Shown: positions 12,452 through 23,689 of the stretch, one piece after another
How the letters are laid out: every line of letters starts with the position of its first letter
How positions within the stretch are numbered: the stretch's first letter is position 1
Source of the DNA: Phaseolus vulgaris
Taxonomy: Eukaryota > Streptophyta > Magnoliopsida > Fabales > Fabaceae
DNA: 64,000 nucleotides
Reading direction: 5' to 3'
Assembly (NCBI RefSeq): GCF_000499845.2
Contig: NC_023756.2
Location: forward strand, 32,797,406 to 32,861,405
Program-made: the position numbers and the translations under genes
The notes under the pieces: generated by a model
The model's database searches: none
Told to the model about the DNA's origin: nothing
Seen by the model: only the letters and a program-made list of their open reading frames with translations

Positions 12452-13272
12452 TGTTAGAATAGGTGGCCTTAAACAAGAGGGAGGGTTAATTGTTTTCACA
12501 ATATTTTTGCAAATATTTGAGTAGGATTGAAATCTTAATAAAATCAACTAATAGATTTATATGTTCAACTAACTATAAAAAGCACAATAAACATATATTC
12601 AAAATATAAACCAGTTGTTACAAGAATTCAACCAATTGATTTAAACATAGAAAATTGTAAAGAAATTGATAAAACAAATTTTAGAGAGAGAAAGAGAATG
12701 ATTTTAAAATTTTATTTTCTCTCTCTTATGAAATTCTTTTTTGAAATGATCATATTACATCCTTATATAAGGTAATAATGATTGTAAAACAATTTGATCA
12801 TTTAATGAAAACAATTGTATCAATTAAAATTTGATTGGTTAATATAATAAAATTTAGTTATACATTTAATTGATTTTTGAAATAACTAACTTTTTCTCTT
12901 TTAACAGAAGAAATCATCAAATTTTAAATCGGTTTTTTTATCGAGATAAGTGATTGATTTTAGTTAACAAAAAACAAAAAATAGAAAACAAAATATTTTT
13001 TAAATCTTTTAAAAACCTTAAGTGTTTTCAACCGGTTGATATGATAAATCAATATGTTAAAAATACTTACTATAGTCATCAAATTGGATATAAGTAATTT
13101 CAATTGATTAAAAAATACACAAATTTAGAAGAAAAAAAACATTTCAAGGAGATTACTTTTCAAGTGAGTTGGATCATAATGTAATGCAAATTTATACATA
13201 AAAAACTATCTAACCAAACACACACACACAACTTTAAGACATATTGGATTCATCAAAGCTTATTGGTCAACA
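12452..13272 (-). repeat. 5' LTR of copia element (821 bp, internally deleted)
   Basis: Same ends as the LTR at 6502-7633, but a segment of about 310 bp is missing between the GAGAGAGAAA stretch (about 12690) and TTTCTCTCTCTTATG (about 12715). The right end CAACA at 13272 borders the LINE remnant. Confidence 0.88.
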
Positions 13273-13960
13273 TATTTTTGCCTCACAATTGTTCATAAGC
13301 ATTGCTAGCTTGAGTTCCTATTTTAATGTCATGTAATTGATATATGTCGATTTAGCTAAATAAGAACCACTTGATTCAGCCTTCTAATTTTTTCCATCTT
13401 AGTGCATTTATTTTCATCTTTATCCTTTCCAACTCTCCTTGCAGGTTACCTCGTAATACTTTCTCCAATTCAAATAAGTCACTCTCAATTCTCACCTTTT
13501 CATTTTCCCATAGTGTATACCTGTTTTGTTTGTTAGATAGAAACTCTAAATACTTTAGAGTGTGTTTGTTATAGTTTTTATTATTGTTGTGGTATCCATA
13601 TATTTTCTTAGAATTTAACCTTTTTACCCTCCCCAAAGCCTAGACATTTGTTTCTCGAACCATCCAACTCGGTTGCCTTTTCCACACGCCTTTTGTATAT
13701 TATTCCACCAACATGACCTATTTTTGTTGCTCTGATTTCCATCAATTCTCTCTAATCTTCACATGTTGCATTTACAACCTTATACCACATTTTATTCCTT
13801 TCATTATGATTTTTTCAAATTCATTTTCCTGGCAAGGCTTCATTAGAATAAATTATTTCTCACTCCCAATCTTTCACGCTATTTTTGGCTTTAAGGTTGT
13901 GAAAGAATGGTTACCTCCTTTAGTAAAATTTCCTCTTTTATGAAAATCTCTCACAAAATC
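13273..13960 (-). pseudogene. LINE RT C-terminal region fragment
   Basis: The minus strand carries a longest open stretch of 86 codons (13636-13376) plus flanking pieces. Peptides such as WWNNIQKACGKGNRVGWF (near 13690) resemble the WWRDI...GWF segment after the RT domain in plant LINEs. The reading runs into YEQL, a stop, then GKN at 13273, and resumes as IPPKTSISIWKL on the other side of the copia insertion. Several stops: a pseudogene. Confidence 0.6.
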
Positions 13961-14511
13961 CATCACTTTACTTTGTCAAGAATACAAGTGTGAGTTGAAA
14001 GTCTCACATTGAATAGAAATAAGTTACATAACATATAAGTAAAAATTCTTTTGAATAGGGATTTCAAGAAAGTGTTGCATTCAAGAGGGAGGTGTACTAA
14101 TAATGTGAAGGAACATACATTTTAAAAGGGAAATTACTAGTATAATTCAGTTTTCCAAGTGTAAGTTGAAAACTCCACATTTGATAGAATAAGAAAAATT
14201 ATTTACTCAAAATATCTTCCAACTTTTTCTTTTAATAATTGGACTTTGATCCAACCTCCTTGTATGTCGAATATTTTTAGCATATTTTTATTTTATTTTT
14301 CTAGTTAAAGATTGAGTGAAAGAACTTAGTATTGCAAGCGCCTTTTTTTGCATCCATTTTATTATAGCCTTTTTGTCTTTCTATGGATTTTTATAACCAT
14401 TAACATTCAATTGTCGTTGTTGTAATTTCAAATTTTCCAATTTTTCCTCTTCATCTTATGTTTGGATATGCTTCGTTTTATCTAACTAATTCATCATTTT
14501 TCTTATCAACA
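13961..14511. other. AT-rich interval with two copies of a short motif
   Basis: No gene seen. A motif of about 35 bp, AGTGTGAGTTGAAA followed by TCTCACATTGAATAG, occurs at about 13988 and again diverged at about 14158. This looks like a remnant of repetitive-element ends. The right border is the 3' end of the LINE that follows. Confidence 0.4.
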
Positions 14512-15059
14512 AAGAATAAAGAATAAATTAAAAGGAGCATTTGGGGTGTTCCAACCCATATACAAAAGAAAAAGTTTCAGCTCCAGGGAACTTGTTGGCC
14601 CAAGACAACTAAACCAACAAAAGAAAAGCCACAACTTATCAAGTTTAAAACCCCATTCATACATCCTATTATATTCCCCTTCCTAAGCACCCTCTACTAA
14701 AGCTTTCCAGTTTACCAAAAATAAAGTCCTAAAACACCAAAACCAAACAAAAGCATAGGCCTATTTAGTAGTACGACACTATCAGATGCCCCTTACTGCT
14801 ATGATTTTCCTAGTTGCATGGACGTGCTGAACATGGCTACCAACTCTGTAAGCTAGTTGCAACCAAAGGAGAGGGATTCACTTTTTCAATTCCTAACTTT
14901 GTTGCATAGGTTTCCCTCCCCCTTATATGTGAGCATAGAATTGTATTGTTGCTAGTCCACCTAATTCTTGCAACATCAGAACAGAACACTTTTCCCAACC
15001 TAAAAACAACAACATGAATTTCTAGAAGGGATAACTTCGTGAAAATTAGAAGAATTAAA

Positions 15060-16252
15060 TGTTGTAAAAAAACCGCCAACCTCAAAAGGGGGTAAATTGA
15101 AACTTAAAGATTTTTTCAAATCTTCGCTTTTCTTGACAAACAATTATTTCAACTGATTATTCATTAAAATCAACAAATCAAAAACTAATCAGCAATCATG
15201 TTAAAGATATAAACCGATTGTTTCTGGAAAAACAACTAATTCAAATTTCAACAGAATAAATGAGAGTAAAAGATAATAAATTCTTTTATGAAATCAATTG
15301 ATTTAAAAAAGAAAGGCATATTATTATGTGTAGAATAAAAAGAAGTAAGCATAAAAACAAAGAACACAAATATTGTTTTATATTGGTTCACCCTTTTTCA
15401 AGAGCTACATCTAGTTACCATTTCACATTGAAATGATTTTCACTAATCACACAAACACTTGTATAAGGAACAATCAAGAACAACAATCTTGAACCCTACA
15501 CGATTAGTTCTACCCCTGTAGCACCCTGTTACCCAAGAAACCATATCTTACACTGTAATACAATTCAAATGCGAGTGAAGAAAAAAACAATAAAACAAAA
15601 ACATTTGATAGAAAAATTAGAGAAGTTCAAACTAGATTTATGGTTATTTAGCATAGTCTTGAATCCTTCACGAAACAAAATGATGGTACAAATACTCTAA
15701 GAAATTAAGAAAAACTTCACAATCTTTTTGTAAAATAGTATATAAATGTTTTTCTCAACTTCAAATTCAAAAAATGGTTCTGTTTTAAGGTTCTAGGAAC
15801 CTATTTATAGATTTTGACAATCAATAAAACTGATTAAAATTATAACTGTCAAAATCAATATGTTAAAACATGAATTAACTAGTTTGTTTCACTTAAAAGG
15901 GAAATTACTAGTATAATTTAGTTATTCACACATGTTAAAAAATTCAAATGAAAAACATTTTATTTGAAAAAAAACTCAATTTTTAGCAGTTTAAAACTTT
16001 TCAAAGAAAACACTTAAAAATCCATAAGTATTTACAACAAGTTGATTCATGAATTCAACAAATTTAAAAGAAAAAACTTTCATAAATGATTTCCAAAACA
16101 TTTTCAAAAGAATTTTAACCATTTTAAAATTTTTGTCTAGGATCCATCATCTCATTTTGCAAAACATAAAATGTAGACACAAGAAAACACTAAACTAAAC
16201 TAGCTAGACTTCATCAAATACAAATTGGAAAAATACCCTAAGATGTCCAACA
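15060..16252 (-). mobile_element. Solo LTR (copia-like) inside a LINE, near-TSD TTAA[A/G]
   Basis: Starts TGTTGTAAAAAAACC and ends TCCAACA on the plus strand, flanked by TTAAA (15055-15059) and TTAAG (16253-16257). Internally the stretch ATTGGTTCACCC...AAGAGCTACA resembles the copia LTR at 6502-7633 in the same orientation, which suggests a related family and minus orientation. There is no internal coding region, so it is most likely the product of LTR-LTR recombination. Confidence 0.72.
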
Positions 16253-16379
16253 TTAAGAGGAGAGGAAAGAAAAAGCAGAGTCCTAACTAAAAGAAAAGCA
16301 TTTCTAGTTAAGAGTTTTTAAGCACATGATTTAAGACCAATCGGAAAAGGAGAAAGTGATTACTGATAGTTTACTCTTC

Positions 16380-18610
16380 AACCATAACCAACATTTGAGT
16401 TGGGCCATATACAGAATCTCCTCAGCTTCTACTACCCCATGTTGGAGTACGAGTTCCTATGATCCCATATGTTCATACTATTACAGTTCACATTGCCTTC
16501 CAGTTTAGGTTTTGCTTACAATTTAAATCAGATAGATTAAACTTCTCATAATGCTTATAAAGATTATTATGTTGGACAAATTGAGTGCCTACGCATCTAA
16601 AACAAGAGTTTCAGGCAACTAGAGCCATGACATCAAGAAACAAGTGGTTTACAGTTTCTACATCTTGGGAGCAGAGAGGACATGGAGCACTTTATAAATT
16701 AACCCCTCTATTAACAAGGTTAACCCTCGTAGGCATTTTTCCTAAAAATACCCTTCAGGCTAGGATTTGAGCATTGGGAGCAACTTTTACAGGCCAAATT
16801 TTTCAAAAAAAATTGTTGTTTTCATCCCTGATTCTATTCCTTAAGATTTTGTAGGTTGACCTAAATAAGACACTTTTTCTTGTTCACCTAGCCATGTCTT
16901 TGTGTCATGTGTATCCCTCCTTAGATTTACATTGTTTAATTGACTAATCAATACTTCTTCTCTTTAGCTCTCCCCCACTCGAATCCATCCCTTCTCCATA
17001 GTAGATTCTAGATCCAACATGTTTTTGTCCATCTCACTACTTCCCCCACTATTTTCCCTTGGTCTATAGATTCTAGGGAAAGTATGTTTAAGGTTATCAT
17101 CTCTTACCCATTTATCTTCCAAAAATTTGACCCTATCCTATTCTAATTTCCCAACCAATTATGTTTACAAACCAGTTTCATTTCCTCCCTGTCCACATAC
17201 TTTAGTTACATCCCTCCACCACCAAGACTTAACTCTATCATGTATGTTTCAGTCTTTACCTCTATCAGGCCTGTACTTAGACAATATAATTTCTCTCCAC
17301 TTCCTATTTGTTTCAATTCTTAGGTGCCACATCCACTTTGCAAGTAAAATTTTATTGAATGTTCCACTTTCCTTAATACCTAAGCCCCCTCTCCCCGCTC
17401 TTCCTTTAACTTATAAATCTTAGTCCAGTTTACCCAAGCTATTTTACTAGTGTTACTCTTCCAATCCCATAAAAAGCTTCTTTGTACCTTTGTAATTTTC
17501 TGACACACATTGATTAGAGATCTGAAAAATGAAAAATAATAGAGTGGGAGTGCTATGAAAATGCAACTTACCAAACATATTCTCCCTACAAGAATCAGGT
17601 ATCTATCCTTCCAAGCATTAAGTTTTCCTTTAATTTTATCTAGGATTGGTTTATAAAACTTTTTTTTTCCTTGGATAGCCTCCCACCTGCATACCTAAAT
17701 ACTTGAAGGGGATGGTCATTTGGACACAATTTAGATTTTTAGAATACATTTAATTTACTTCTCCTTCGGTACCTATTGATGTTATCTTTGACTTATGAAA
17801 GTTGACCCTTAAGCCTGAAGTTAACTCAAAACATCTAAGAATGAATTTTATAGTAAGTACGTTTTGGTGATTAGATTCACACATGAAAATAGTGTTATCC
17901 ACAAACTGAAGGACACTTACTTCTATCTCATGACTCCCAATTTTCAGATCATGAAGTAATTCTACCTTTACTCCTTGTCTTACTAGCCTCGCCAAACTCT
18001 CTACTACAATAAGAAACAAAAATGGTGTCAAAGGGTCGCCTTGTCTAATCCTTCTAATTGGTTTGAACTCCTAAGTTAGACTCTCAGTAACTAATACTGA
18101 GATTGTGGCTAATTCCATTTAGCCCTTAACCTAAAATATCCACTTCCCATTAAAGTCTAATCTATTTCTCATGTAATATAGAAATTCCCACCTCATTGAG
18201 TCATATTTTTTTCATGGTCCACCTTGATAAATACACCAGTTTTGCCTCTCCTTCTTATTTCTTTTATTACTTCATTGGCTACTACGATACTATCTAGTAC
18301 ACTCGTGCCCTTTAAAAGAGCTGACTTTGAAAAGTCTATAACAGAAGGTAAACCTTACTTAATCCTATTTGATAATAGCTTAGAGATAATCTTATATAAT
18401 GTCCCAACTAAAAATATTGGTTTATACTGATCAAGATTAATTGGGTCACTTATTTTAGGGACTAGTCCTATGAAGATGTGTTACAACTCCTATAAATTGT
18501 CCCGGAGCAGTCCACTGTTATTATGATGCCTTGTTTTATACTTTTCCTATTGTATTTAATAAAAACAAAGTTAAAATCAACGAACTTTTGTATCCTTCAC
18601 AATGTCATAT
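16380..18610 (-). pseudogene. LINE reverse transcriptase and zf-RVT remnant
   Basis: Minus strand. Peptides include VFIKVDHEK near 18225 (RT finger/palm), MTPFLFLIVVESLARLV (18031) and LQFVDNTIFMCE. In the last, the catalytic F/Y-A-D-D has become FVDN, so the active site is lost. FFRSLINVCQKITKVQRSFLW and KIAWVNWTKIYKLKEE (17574-17380) follow, typical of the region after the palm. The zinc-binding domain is at 16780-16600 (ETVNHLF). Several frames with stops. Identification as an L1-type LINE RT is solid. Activity is excluded. Confidence 0.8.
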
Positions 18611-18619
18611 CACATCCTT

Positions 18620-18995
18620 AACCTCTTCCTCAACTATATTGTTAATGACCACAACTATAACCTCTTCCTCAACTATATTGTTGTTGACCATCATATTTTG
18701 TTAATTTGATAGTCTTAAATTCTACATTCTGGTATCTTTCTTGTGTGTCTCCAAAGCTTTCTATATTCTACTCCTTTATTTTATGTTTCAACCCTTTTCA
18801 TTTTTATTTCAAAACCCTAATTGTATAACCAAATCTTCTCATCCCTCCTTTATTATTTATTTGAATATTTTATCCTTCATCTAACAATCTAGTACCCTAA
18901 AATGCTTAGTATAACCAAATCTTCTCATCCCTCCTTTATTATTTATTCTAATATTTTATCCTTCATCAAACAATCTAGTACCCTAAAATGCTTAA
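18620..18995. repeat. Short tandem duplications next to LINE
   Basis: Two local duplications. The stretch TAACCTCTTCCTCAACTATATTG occurs at about 18629 and about 18659. A unit of about 84 bp, ATAACCAAATCTTCTCATCC through CCCTAAAATGCTTA, occurs at about 18826 and again at about 18912 with few differences. They look like replication-slippage duplications. Confidence 0.7.
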
Positions 18996-20661
18996 TTAGT
19001 ATACGAGCCTTGTTGAGTATTTTTTCATTGAGATTCTACAGTAATCAAATATACTTATGTTAAGCATATATTTAGCACATTCTCTCTAAACGTTTTAGCC
19101 ATATTCTTCTTTTCTACATGAAAGAAATGAATACAATTGTCTTGTTTCCATTCCTGTCATAATTAGTATTTTTCACTGTACAAGCAAAGCACAAAAGGAA
19201 AACTCTATACATTTTGCTCACTTTCATTTTGGAAAACATGAAAAATAAAAAATAATGCATAACATATATAACTGCATAAAGCATATATATAAGCATAAAA
19301 TAAACATATCTAGTGCTCCTCTGAAAGTTTAGTTTAATTTAGAAGACATTGTTATTTGTTATGAACGTGAGATGCACAATTATTAAAATTCCGATATAAT
19401 GCTGACTTTTTTTTTTGTAAGGGAAACTCTTCTTTTTACGAATTCGTGCAAACACGAAACATAAATAAAGGTTCACCTGTGATTTTCAATAAAAAAAAAA
19501 ACACAAATTTTATTTATAATTTTTTAGTAATACACGTGTGTTTCGTATGATTCGTACCTGTAGTATGAGTATCAAATAACACTTTTTAAAATAAATATTC
19601 ATTTATTCATTAAAATAAGTAATCCATTTAGTTTTTAAAATTGCAACATATAATTGAAATAAATAAAATAACAAAATATTCCTCAAACTTTGCAGCCTTA
19701 ATCAGTCATTAAAGTTATATAATTAAATTGATTCCAAAATAAATAAAAGTACAAAAGATATTTAAAATAATAACTATCAGTAACTTTAGTGTTTGAAATT
19801 ATGATAATAAGATAATTTGATCCACTTTTAAAGAATGATACTAATTTCTACTCTTTACATGTGTGCTTATAATCAATAATAAGATAATTTAGAATTATTT
19901 GTAAAAGAAATTTAAGGTTCTACTATCAAGTGTTTGTTCCTGTTATGATTTTGTCTTTTAAACGACCTTTAGACTGAATTAAAAGATAAAATAAATATAA
20001 TTTACTTTTGTCTCAAGTGTCAAATAATGTGAAATCTTTTGGCATGCCAAAATAAATAAGTAATCTAGTTAAGATCTTAGATCTTAAGGGTAGAACTATT
20101 TTAGAGTCATCCTCTTTTTTTCCAAGATGATATCATTACTTGATATTTTTTAAATCTGTTTGTAACATCATTAAGAAGGTTAATAAATGTATTCAAGATA
20201 TTATTTACATTGAATTATTTTTTTTTAAAACTACATCAGTATATATATATATATATACATTGACTTCAACTCTTATTGTGTAATAAAAGAAGTTTTTCAA
20301 TCTAATGTTAAGGAGGAATAGTCTTTTAGAACACCTATGTATCTTTAGATATAGTATCAATATTTTGATATTCAATATATTTTAGATAATATTAGAGATC
20401 AATCAATACATGTTATACTTTCATAACAATTTTATTTTTAAAACATGTATTGATAAATTAAAAAGAAAATAATATATAAATTTCCATTGATTTTAATTAT
20501 AAATATAAGAAAAAATTAGACGTATACCAAATAATAATTAACTATAATAAGTTTTAACATGTGTTTCGATTATAATTTTAAAATATAAATTATTGATAAT
20601 TTATAATATTAAATATTATTTTATTACTTATTTATTTGAGTGTTTATTATAATTTCAAGAG
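18996..20661. other. AT-rich intergenic DNA upstream of the UGT gene
   Basis: No coding signal. Contains a (TA)9 microsatellite at 20240-20257 and AT-rich stretches with many A/T homopolymers. Regulatory sequence for the downstream gene may lie here but none can be named. Confidence 0.5.
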
Positions 20662-20712
20662 TTAATTGGTTGTCAATATATAATTATAAATTATATATTG
20701 ACAACCAATTAA
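20662..20712. repeat. Perfect inverted repeat, 24-bp arms with 3-bp loop
   Basis: The left arm 20662-20685 (TTAATTGGTTGTCAATATAT + AATT) is exactly reverse-complementary to 20689-20712, with ATA between them. It lies about 260 bp upstream of the UGT start codon and could extrude as a hairpin. It may be a MITE core or a solo palindrome. No TSD was identified. Confidence 0.9.
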
Positions 20713-20883
20713 TAAGGACTATTTATCATTTTATTAATTTATTGACAGCTGCTATTTTAAGGACTAAATTAGCTCTTTACTCGTTAAAACAATATAAAAA
20801 GAAATTAAAAAGAGACAGTGAGAATTTTAAATGTTAGATGTTCCAGCAGACATATAATCCAAGAGACTTGGGCACCATGTTCC

Positions 20884-20893
20884 CTATATATAG
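20884..20893 (+). promoter_or_regulatory. TATA box of the UGT gene
   Basis: CTATATATAG lies about 85-90 bp upstream of the ATG at 20975 and is followed by a CT/CA-rich leader (TTCACTCACACACAAC), a typical plant core promoter and 5' UTR. Confidence 0.75.
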
Positions 20894-20974
20894 AGCAAGA
20901 ACTTTCACCTTCACTCACACACAACAATCCTCCTTCGAATCACGAGAGAAACAAAGACTTTCTCTAGAATCGCC

Positions 20975-22399
20975 ATGACCATGAAGAAGGACTCCATTGT
21001 TCTCTACTCAGCTTTGGGAAGAGGACACCTAGTTTCCATGGTGGAACTAGGCAAATTCATACTATCCCACCACCCTTCTCTCTCCATCACAATCCTCTTC
21101 CTCACTCCACCCCCTAACCAAGACACCCCTACCTCCCCCACCGCCTTCACCTGCGCCGCCACCGCCAAATACATTTCCGCCGTCACCGCTGCCACCCCCT
21201 CCATCACCTTCCACCGCATCCCCCAGATCTCCCTCCCCACCGTCCTCCACCCCCAAGCCCTCAACTTCGAGCTATGCCGCGCCACCACCCACCACCTCCG
21301 CCGCATCCTCAACTCAATCTCTCACTCCTCGAATCTCAAAGCCGTCGTCCTAGACTTCATGAACCACACTGCCACATGTGTCACCAACGCGCTCCAAATC
21401 CCCACGTACTTCTACTACACTTCCGGTGCCTCCACCCTCGCCATTCTCCTTAAGCAACTCATTATTCATGAAAGCACTACCACGTCCATCAAGGACCTCA
21501 ACATGCACATCACCATCCCCGGGGTGCCCAAGATCCACACTGATGATCTTCCTGATCAGGGAAAGGATCGTGAAAGCGAAAGTTGCAAGGTTTTTATCGA
21601 CATAGGGAAATGCATGAGGGACAGTTACGGGGTTATAGTAAACACTTGTGATGCCATCGAAGGGAGGGTTATAGAAGCGTTCAACGAAGGCTTGATTGAA
21701 GGAACCACGCCACCCGTGTTCTGCATGGGGCCTGTGATTTCTTCTAGTCCTTGTAGAGGGGACGATAACGGGTGTCTGAGTTGGCTCGACTCGCAACCGA
21801 GTCAGAGTGTTGTGTTTTTGAGCTTTGGAAGCATGGGAAGGTTCTCCAGGACGCAGATAAGAGAGATCGCTAAGGGGTTGGAGAAGAGTGAGCAAAGGTT
21901 TTTATGGGTTGTGAGGAGCGAGTTCGAAGAGGGTGACTCGGGGGAGCCACCGAGTTTGGACGAGTTGCTGCCAGAGGGGTTTTTGGAGAGGACAAAAGAG
22001 AAGGGGATGGTGGTGAGAGACTGGGCCCCACAGGCGGCGATTCTGAGTCATGAGTCTGTGGGTGGGTTCGTGACTCACTGCGGGTGGAACTCGGTGTTGG
22101 AGGCTGTGTGGGAAGGGGTGCCAATGGTGGCGTGGCCCCTGTATGCAGAGCAGAAGCTGAATAAGGTGGTTTTGGAGGAGGAAATGAAGGTGGGTTTGAG
22201 TGTGAAGGGGAACAAAGAAGGGTTAGTGAGTTCCACCGAGTTGGGAGACCGAGTTAAGGAGCTGATGGACTCGGACAAAGGGAAAGAGATTAGACAAAGA
22301 ATTTTCAAAATGAAAATGAGTGCTAAAGAGGCAATGACTGAAGGTGGATCTTCTGTGGTTGCTTTGAATGAGTTAGTGCAAAAATGGAAAGCACACTAA
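20975..22399 (+). CDS. UDP-glycosyltransferase, family 1 (UGT88-like), single exon
   Basis: A 474-residue GT1 enzyme that would transfer a sugar from a UDP-sugar to a small phenolic acceptor in the cytosol. The N-terminal GRGHLVSMVELGK holds the catalytic His (H18), and the activating Asp is probably D127 in VVLDFMN. The PSPG box spans 350-393, starting WAPQAAIL, with HCGWNSVLE in the middle. It ends in EQ rather than EH or DQ, and the final Gln usually indicates preference for UDP-glucose. The sequence resembles legume UGT88E isoflavone 7-O-glucosyltransferases, so isoflavonoid glucosylation is likely but inferred. There are two in-frame ATGs (20975 and 20981). I keep the first, and the second would remove only two residues. 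No intron, no signal peptide, full family length. The 5' third is C-rich in third positions compared with the rest. Confidence 0.95.
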   Translation: MTMKKDSIVLYSALGRGHLVSMVELGKFILSHHPSLSITILFLTPPPNQDTPTSPTAFTCAATAKYISAVTAATPSITFHRIPQISLPTVLHPQALNFELCRATTHHLRRILNSISHSSNLKAVVLDFMNHTATCVTNALQIPTYFYYTSGASTLAILLKQLIIHESTTTSIKDLNMHITIPGVPKIHTDDLPDQGKDRESESCKVFIDIGKCMRDSYGVIVNTCDAIEGRVIEAFNEGLIEGTTPPVFCMGPVISSSPCRGDDNGCLSWLDSQPSQSVVFLSFGSMGRFSRTQIREIAKGLEKSEQRFLWVVRSEFEEGDSGEPPSLDELLPEGFLERTKEKGMVVRDWAPQAAILSHESVGGFVTHCGWNSVLEAVWEGVPMVAWPLYAEQKLNKVVLEEEMKVGLSVKGNKEGLVSSTELGDRVKELMDSDKGKEIRQRIFKMKMSAKEAMTEGGSSVVALNELVQKWKAH

Positions 22400-23039
22400 T
22401 GTTTGTGCAATTATCCTGCTATGCATAATTTATTCAGAATTGTTTTGAGAGTGAGATAATAATTAGAAAAGTGTGAGAGATTCAGTATAAGAAAAAGAAT
22501 GATCATGGTGACTTACCTTGTTGTAAATTCTCAATGTTGTCAAGATTAATTTAAATCAATGTTTCAGGTACATGTTTCAAGTTTAGATTCTCTTGGAAAA
22601 ATGAGTTACATGGAGAACATATTTACCCATTTCTTTAAAATGAGAACATGGAGAACATAATAATTCGAACAAGAATTGTCTTCTTCTTAAATTAGTTTAA
22701 ACATATCTTCTCGATCTCAACTTTAACCCAGAACACCAAAAAATTTTAGAATTATGTTGTAAAGTAAGTATAGGAAAAAAACAATTATCTTGAGTTCTTT
22801 GTTTCTAGGTATCCACGGAGTTCTTCCCTTGTGTTTTTGTCTAAATTTATGTGAAGTTTTAGTTTATTTTTGGATATTTTGAATTTTTGTTTAGGTGTTA
22901 TATATCGGTTTATAGGTAGCAAGCAATACTCTTGTATCAAAGCAGAATTGATATTTGAAAACAGTGGTTACACTTGGGTTGAAGTTTTAAATAAATTATG
23001 TGGTTGACAATTGTTAAGTAAGTGGGAAACGAGAATGAA
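22400..23039. other. Intergenic DNA after the UGT gene
   Basis: The 3' flank, AT-rich, includes the UGT 3' UTR. No clear polyadenylation signal can be singled out and no coding potential is recognised. Confidence 0.45.
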
Positions 23040-23480
23040 ATAGTCCTCAAGGCTTGTATCGAAGGCAAGCTTGTCTATAAGGATGACAAGGCCGATGAAG
23101 GAGAACGCTTTTGTTATTTCAACGATATCCTATTTTTAAAATCGAGTATTTTCTCTGGGATCCTTTAAAAAGGAGATTTTATTAGTGTTGAACTGTTGCA
23201 AACTCCATCCCAAAGTTGAACTTTGTTAGTGCCTTCCGAATCCTTTGCTCAATTCTAAACATTTCCCCTTCAGCTAACATATTTTTATACTTTCCTTTTC
23301 CTTTCTTCCTTAAAATTCAAAATACACTTCTTTAAAGTGCGTCTTTTCCCTTTTGTACCATCTCTATTAGAGAGATTTTCTTTGTACTCGATGCCTATTC
23401 CAATTGCTTAGCAACCTAACTTACCAACCTAGATGAGGACGAGGCTCAAATTGCCGAGCACTCAAAGAGATGTCATGCAT
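23040..23480 (+). pseudogene. Decayed copy of the gypsy antisense gene (PF04195-like domain)
   Basis: Plus-strand frames read KADEGERFCYFNDI, then in shifted frames LNCCKLHPK, and later SESFAQF/LTYFYTFLFL. These line up in order with the antisense protein of the gypsy element at 47.4-47.2 kb (ADEKVSADGPFCFVYTTLF, LNIAAAQLHPNSWAFV, VFLFLFEAKH). At least two frameshifts and several stops are needed. To its right lies a minisatellite (23690-24260), the same order as antisense gene and repeats in a minus-oriented Tat element. The call is by eye, so moderate confidence. Confidence 0.5.
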
Positions 23481-23689
23481 TTTTTATACGGCTACCCTCA
23501 TAAAACTCTAATAGCGAGGCATAAACTCCAAAGTGTACATAGGTAGGAAGCAATTCTTTCTAATAATATTAAAGATTTACCTTTGCAATATGAAGAGGGG
23601 TATCCCAACCCTTTACACAACCCAAACCCTATTTTCTACTCACGCTCAGAGATCACCACTATATTTCTAAGACAACAATGATGCACAAC

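Larger units (their letters stand above)
6502..13272 (-). mobile_element. Ty1/copia LTR retrotransposon, degenerate, near-TSD TATT[A/T]
   Basis: Two directly repeated LTRs (6502-7633 and 12452-13272) bound an internal region coding on the minus strand in the order gag, protease, integrase, RT, RNase H, which is the Ty1/copia order. The outer ends are TG...CA. The flanks are TATTA (6497-6501) and TATTT (13273-13277), a TSD with one mismatch. A purine-rich PPT lies beside the left LTR and a tRNA-Met-like PBS beside the right one. The coding regions carry many stops and frameshifts, so the element is old and cannot move by itself. Confidence 0.92.
14512..18680 (-). mobile_element. LINE, degenerate, split by a solo LTR
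   Basis: Minus-strand non-LTR element. Upstream at about 18600-18680 it has the EEEVKDVI...HCEG stretch that precedes RT. The RT core follows at 18570-17750, then the C-terminal region and zinc-binding domain (17574-16600). The 3' end near 14512 reads GGTTGGAACACCCC followed by a T/A-rich tail, the same 3' signature as the truncated LINE at 26571-27022. A solo LTR (15060-16252) interrupts it. Multiple stops and frameshifts. Confidence 0.75.

Noticed and set aside
21350..21895. Minus-strand frame of 181 aa inside the UGT gene
   Set aside because: Antisense shadow of a GC-rich coding exon.
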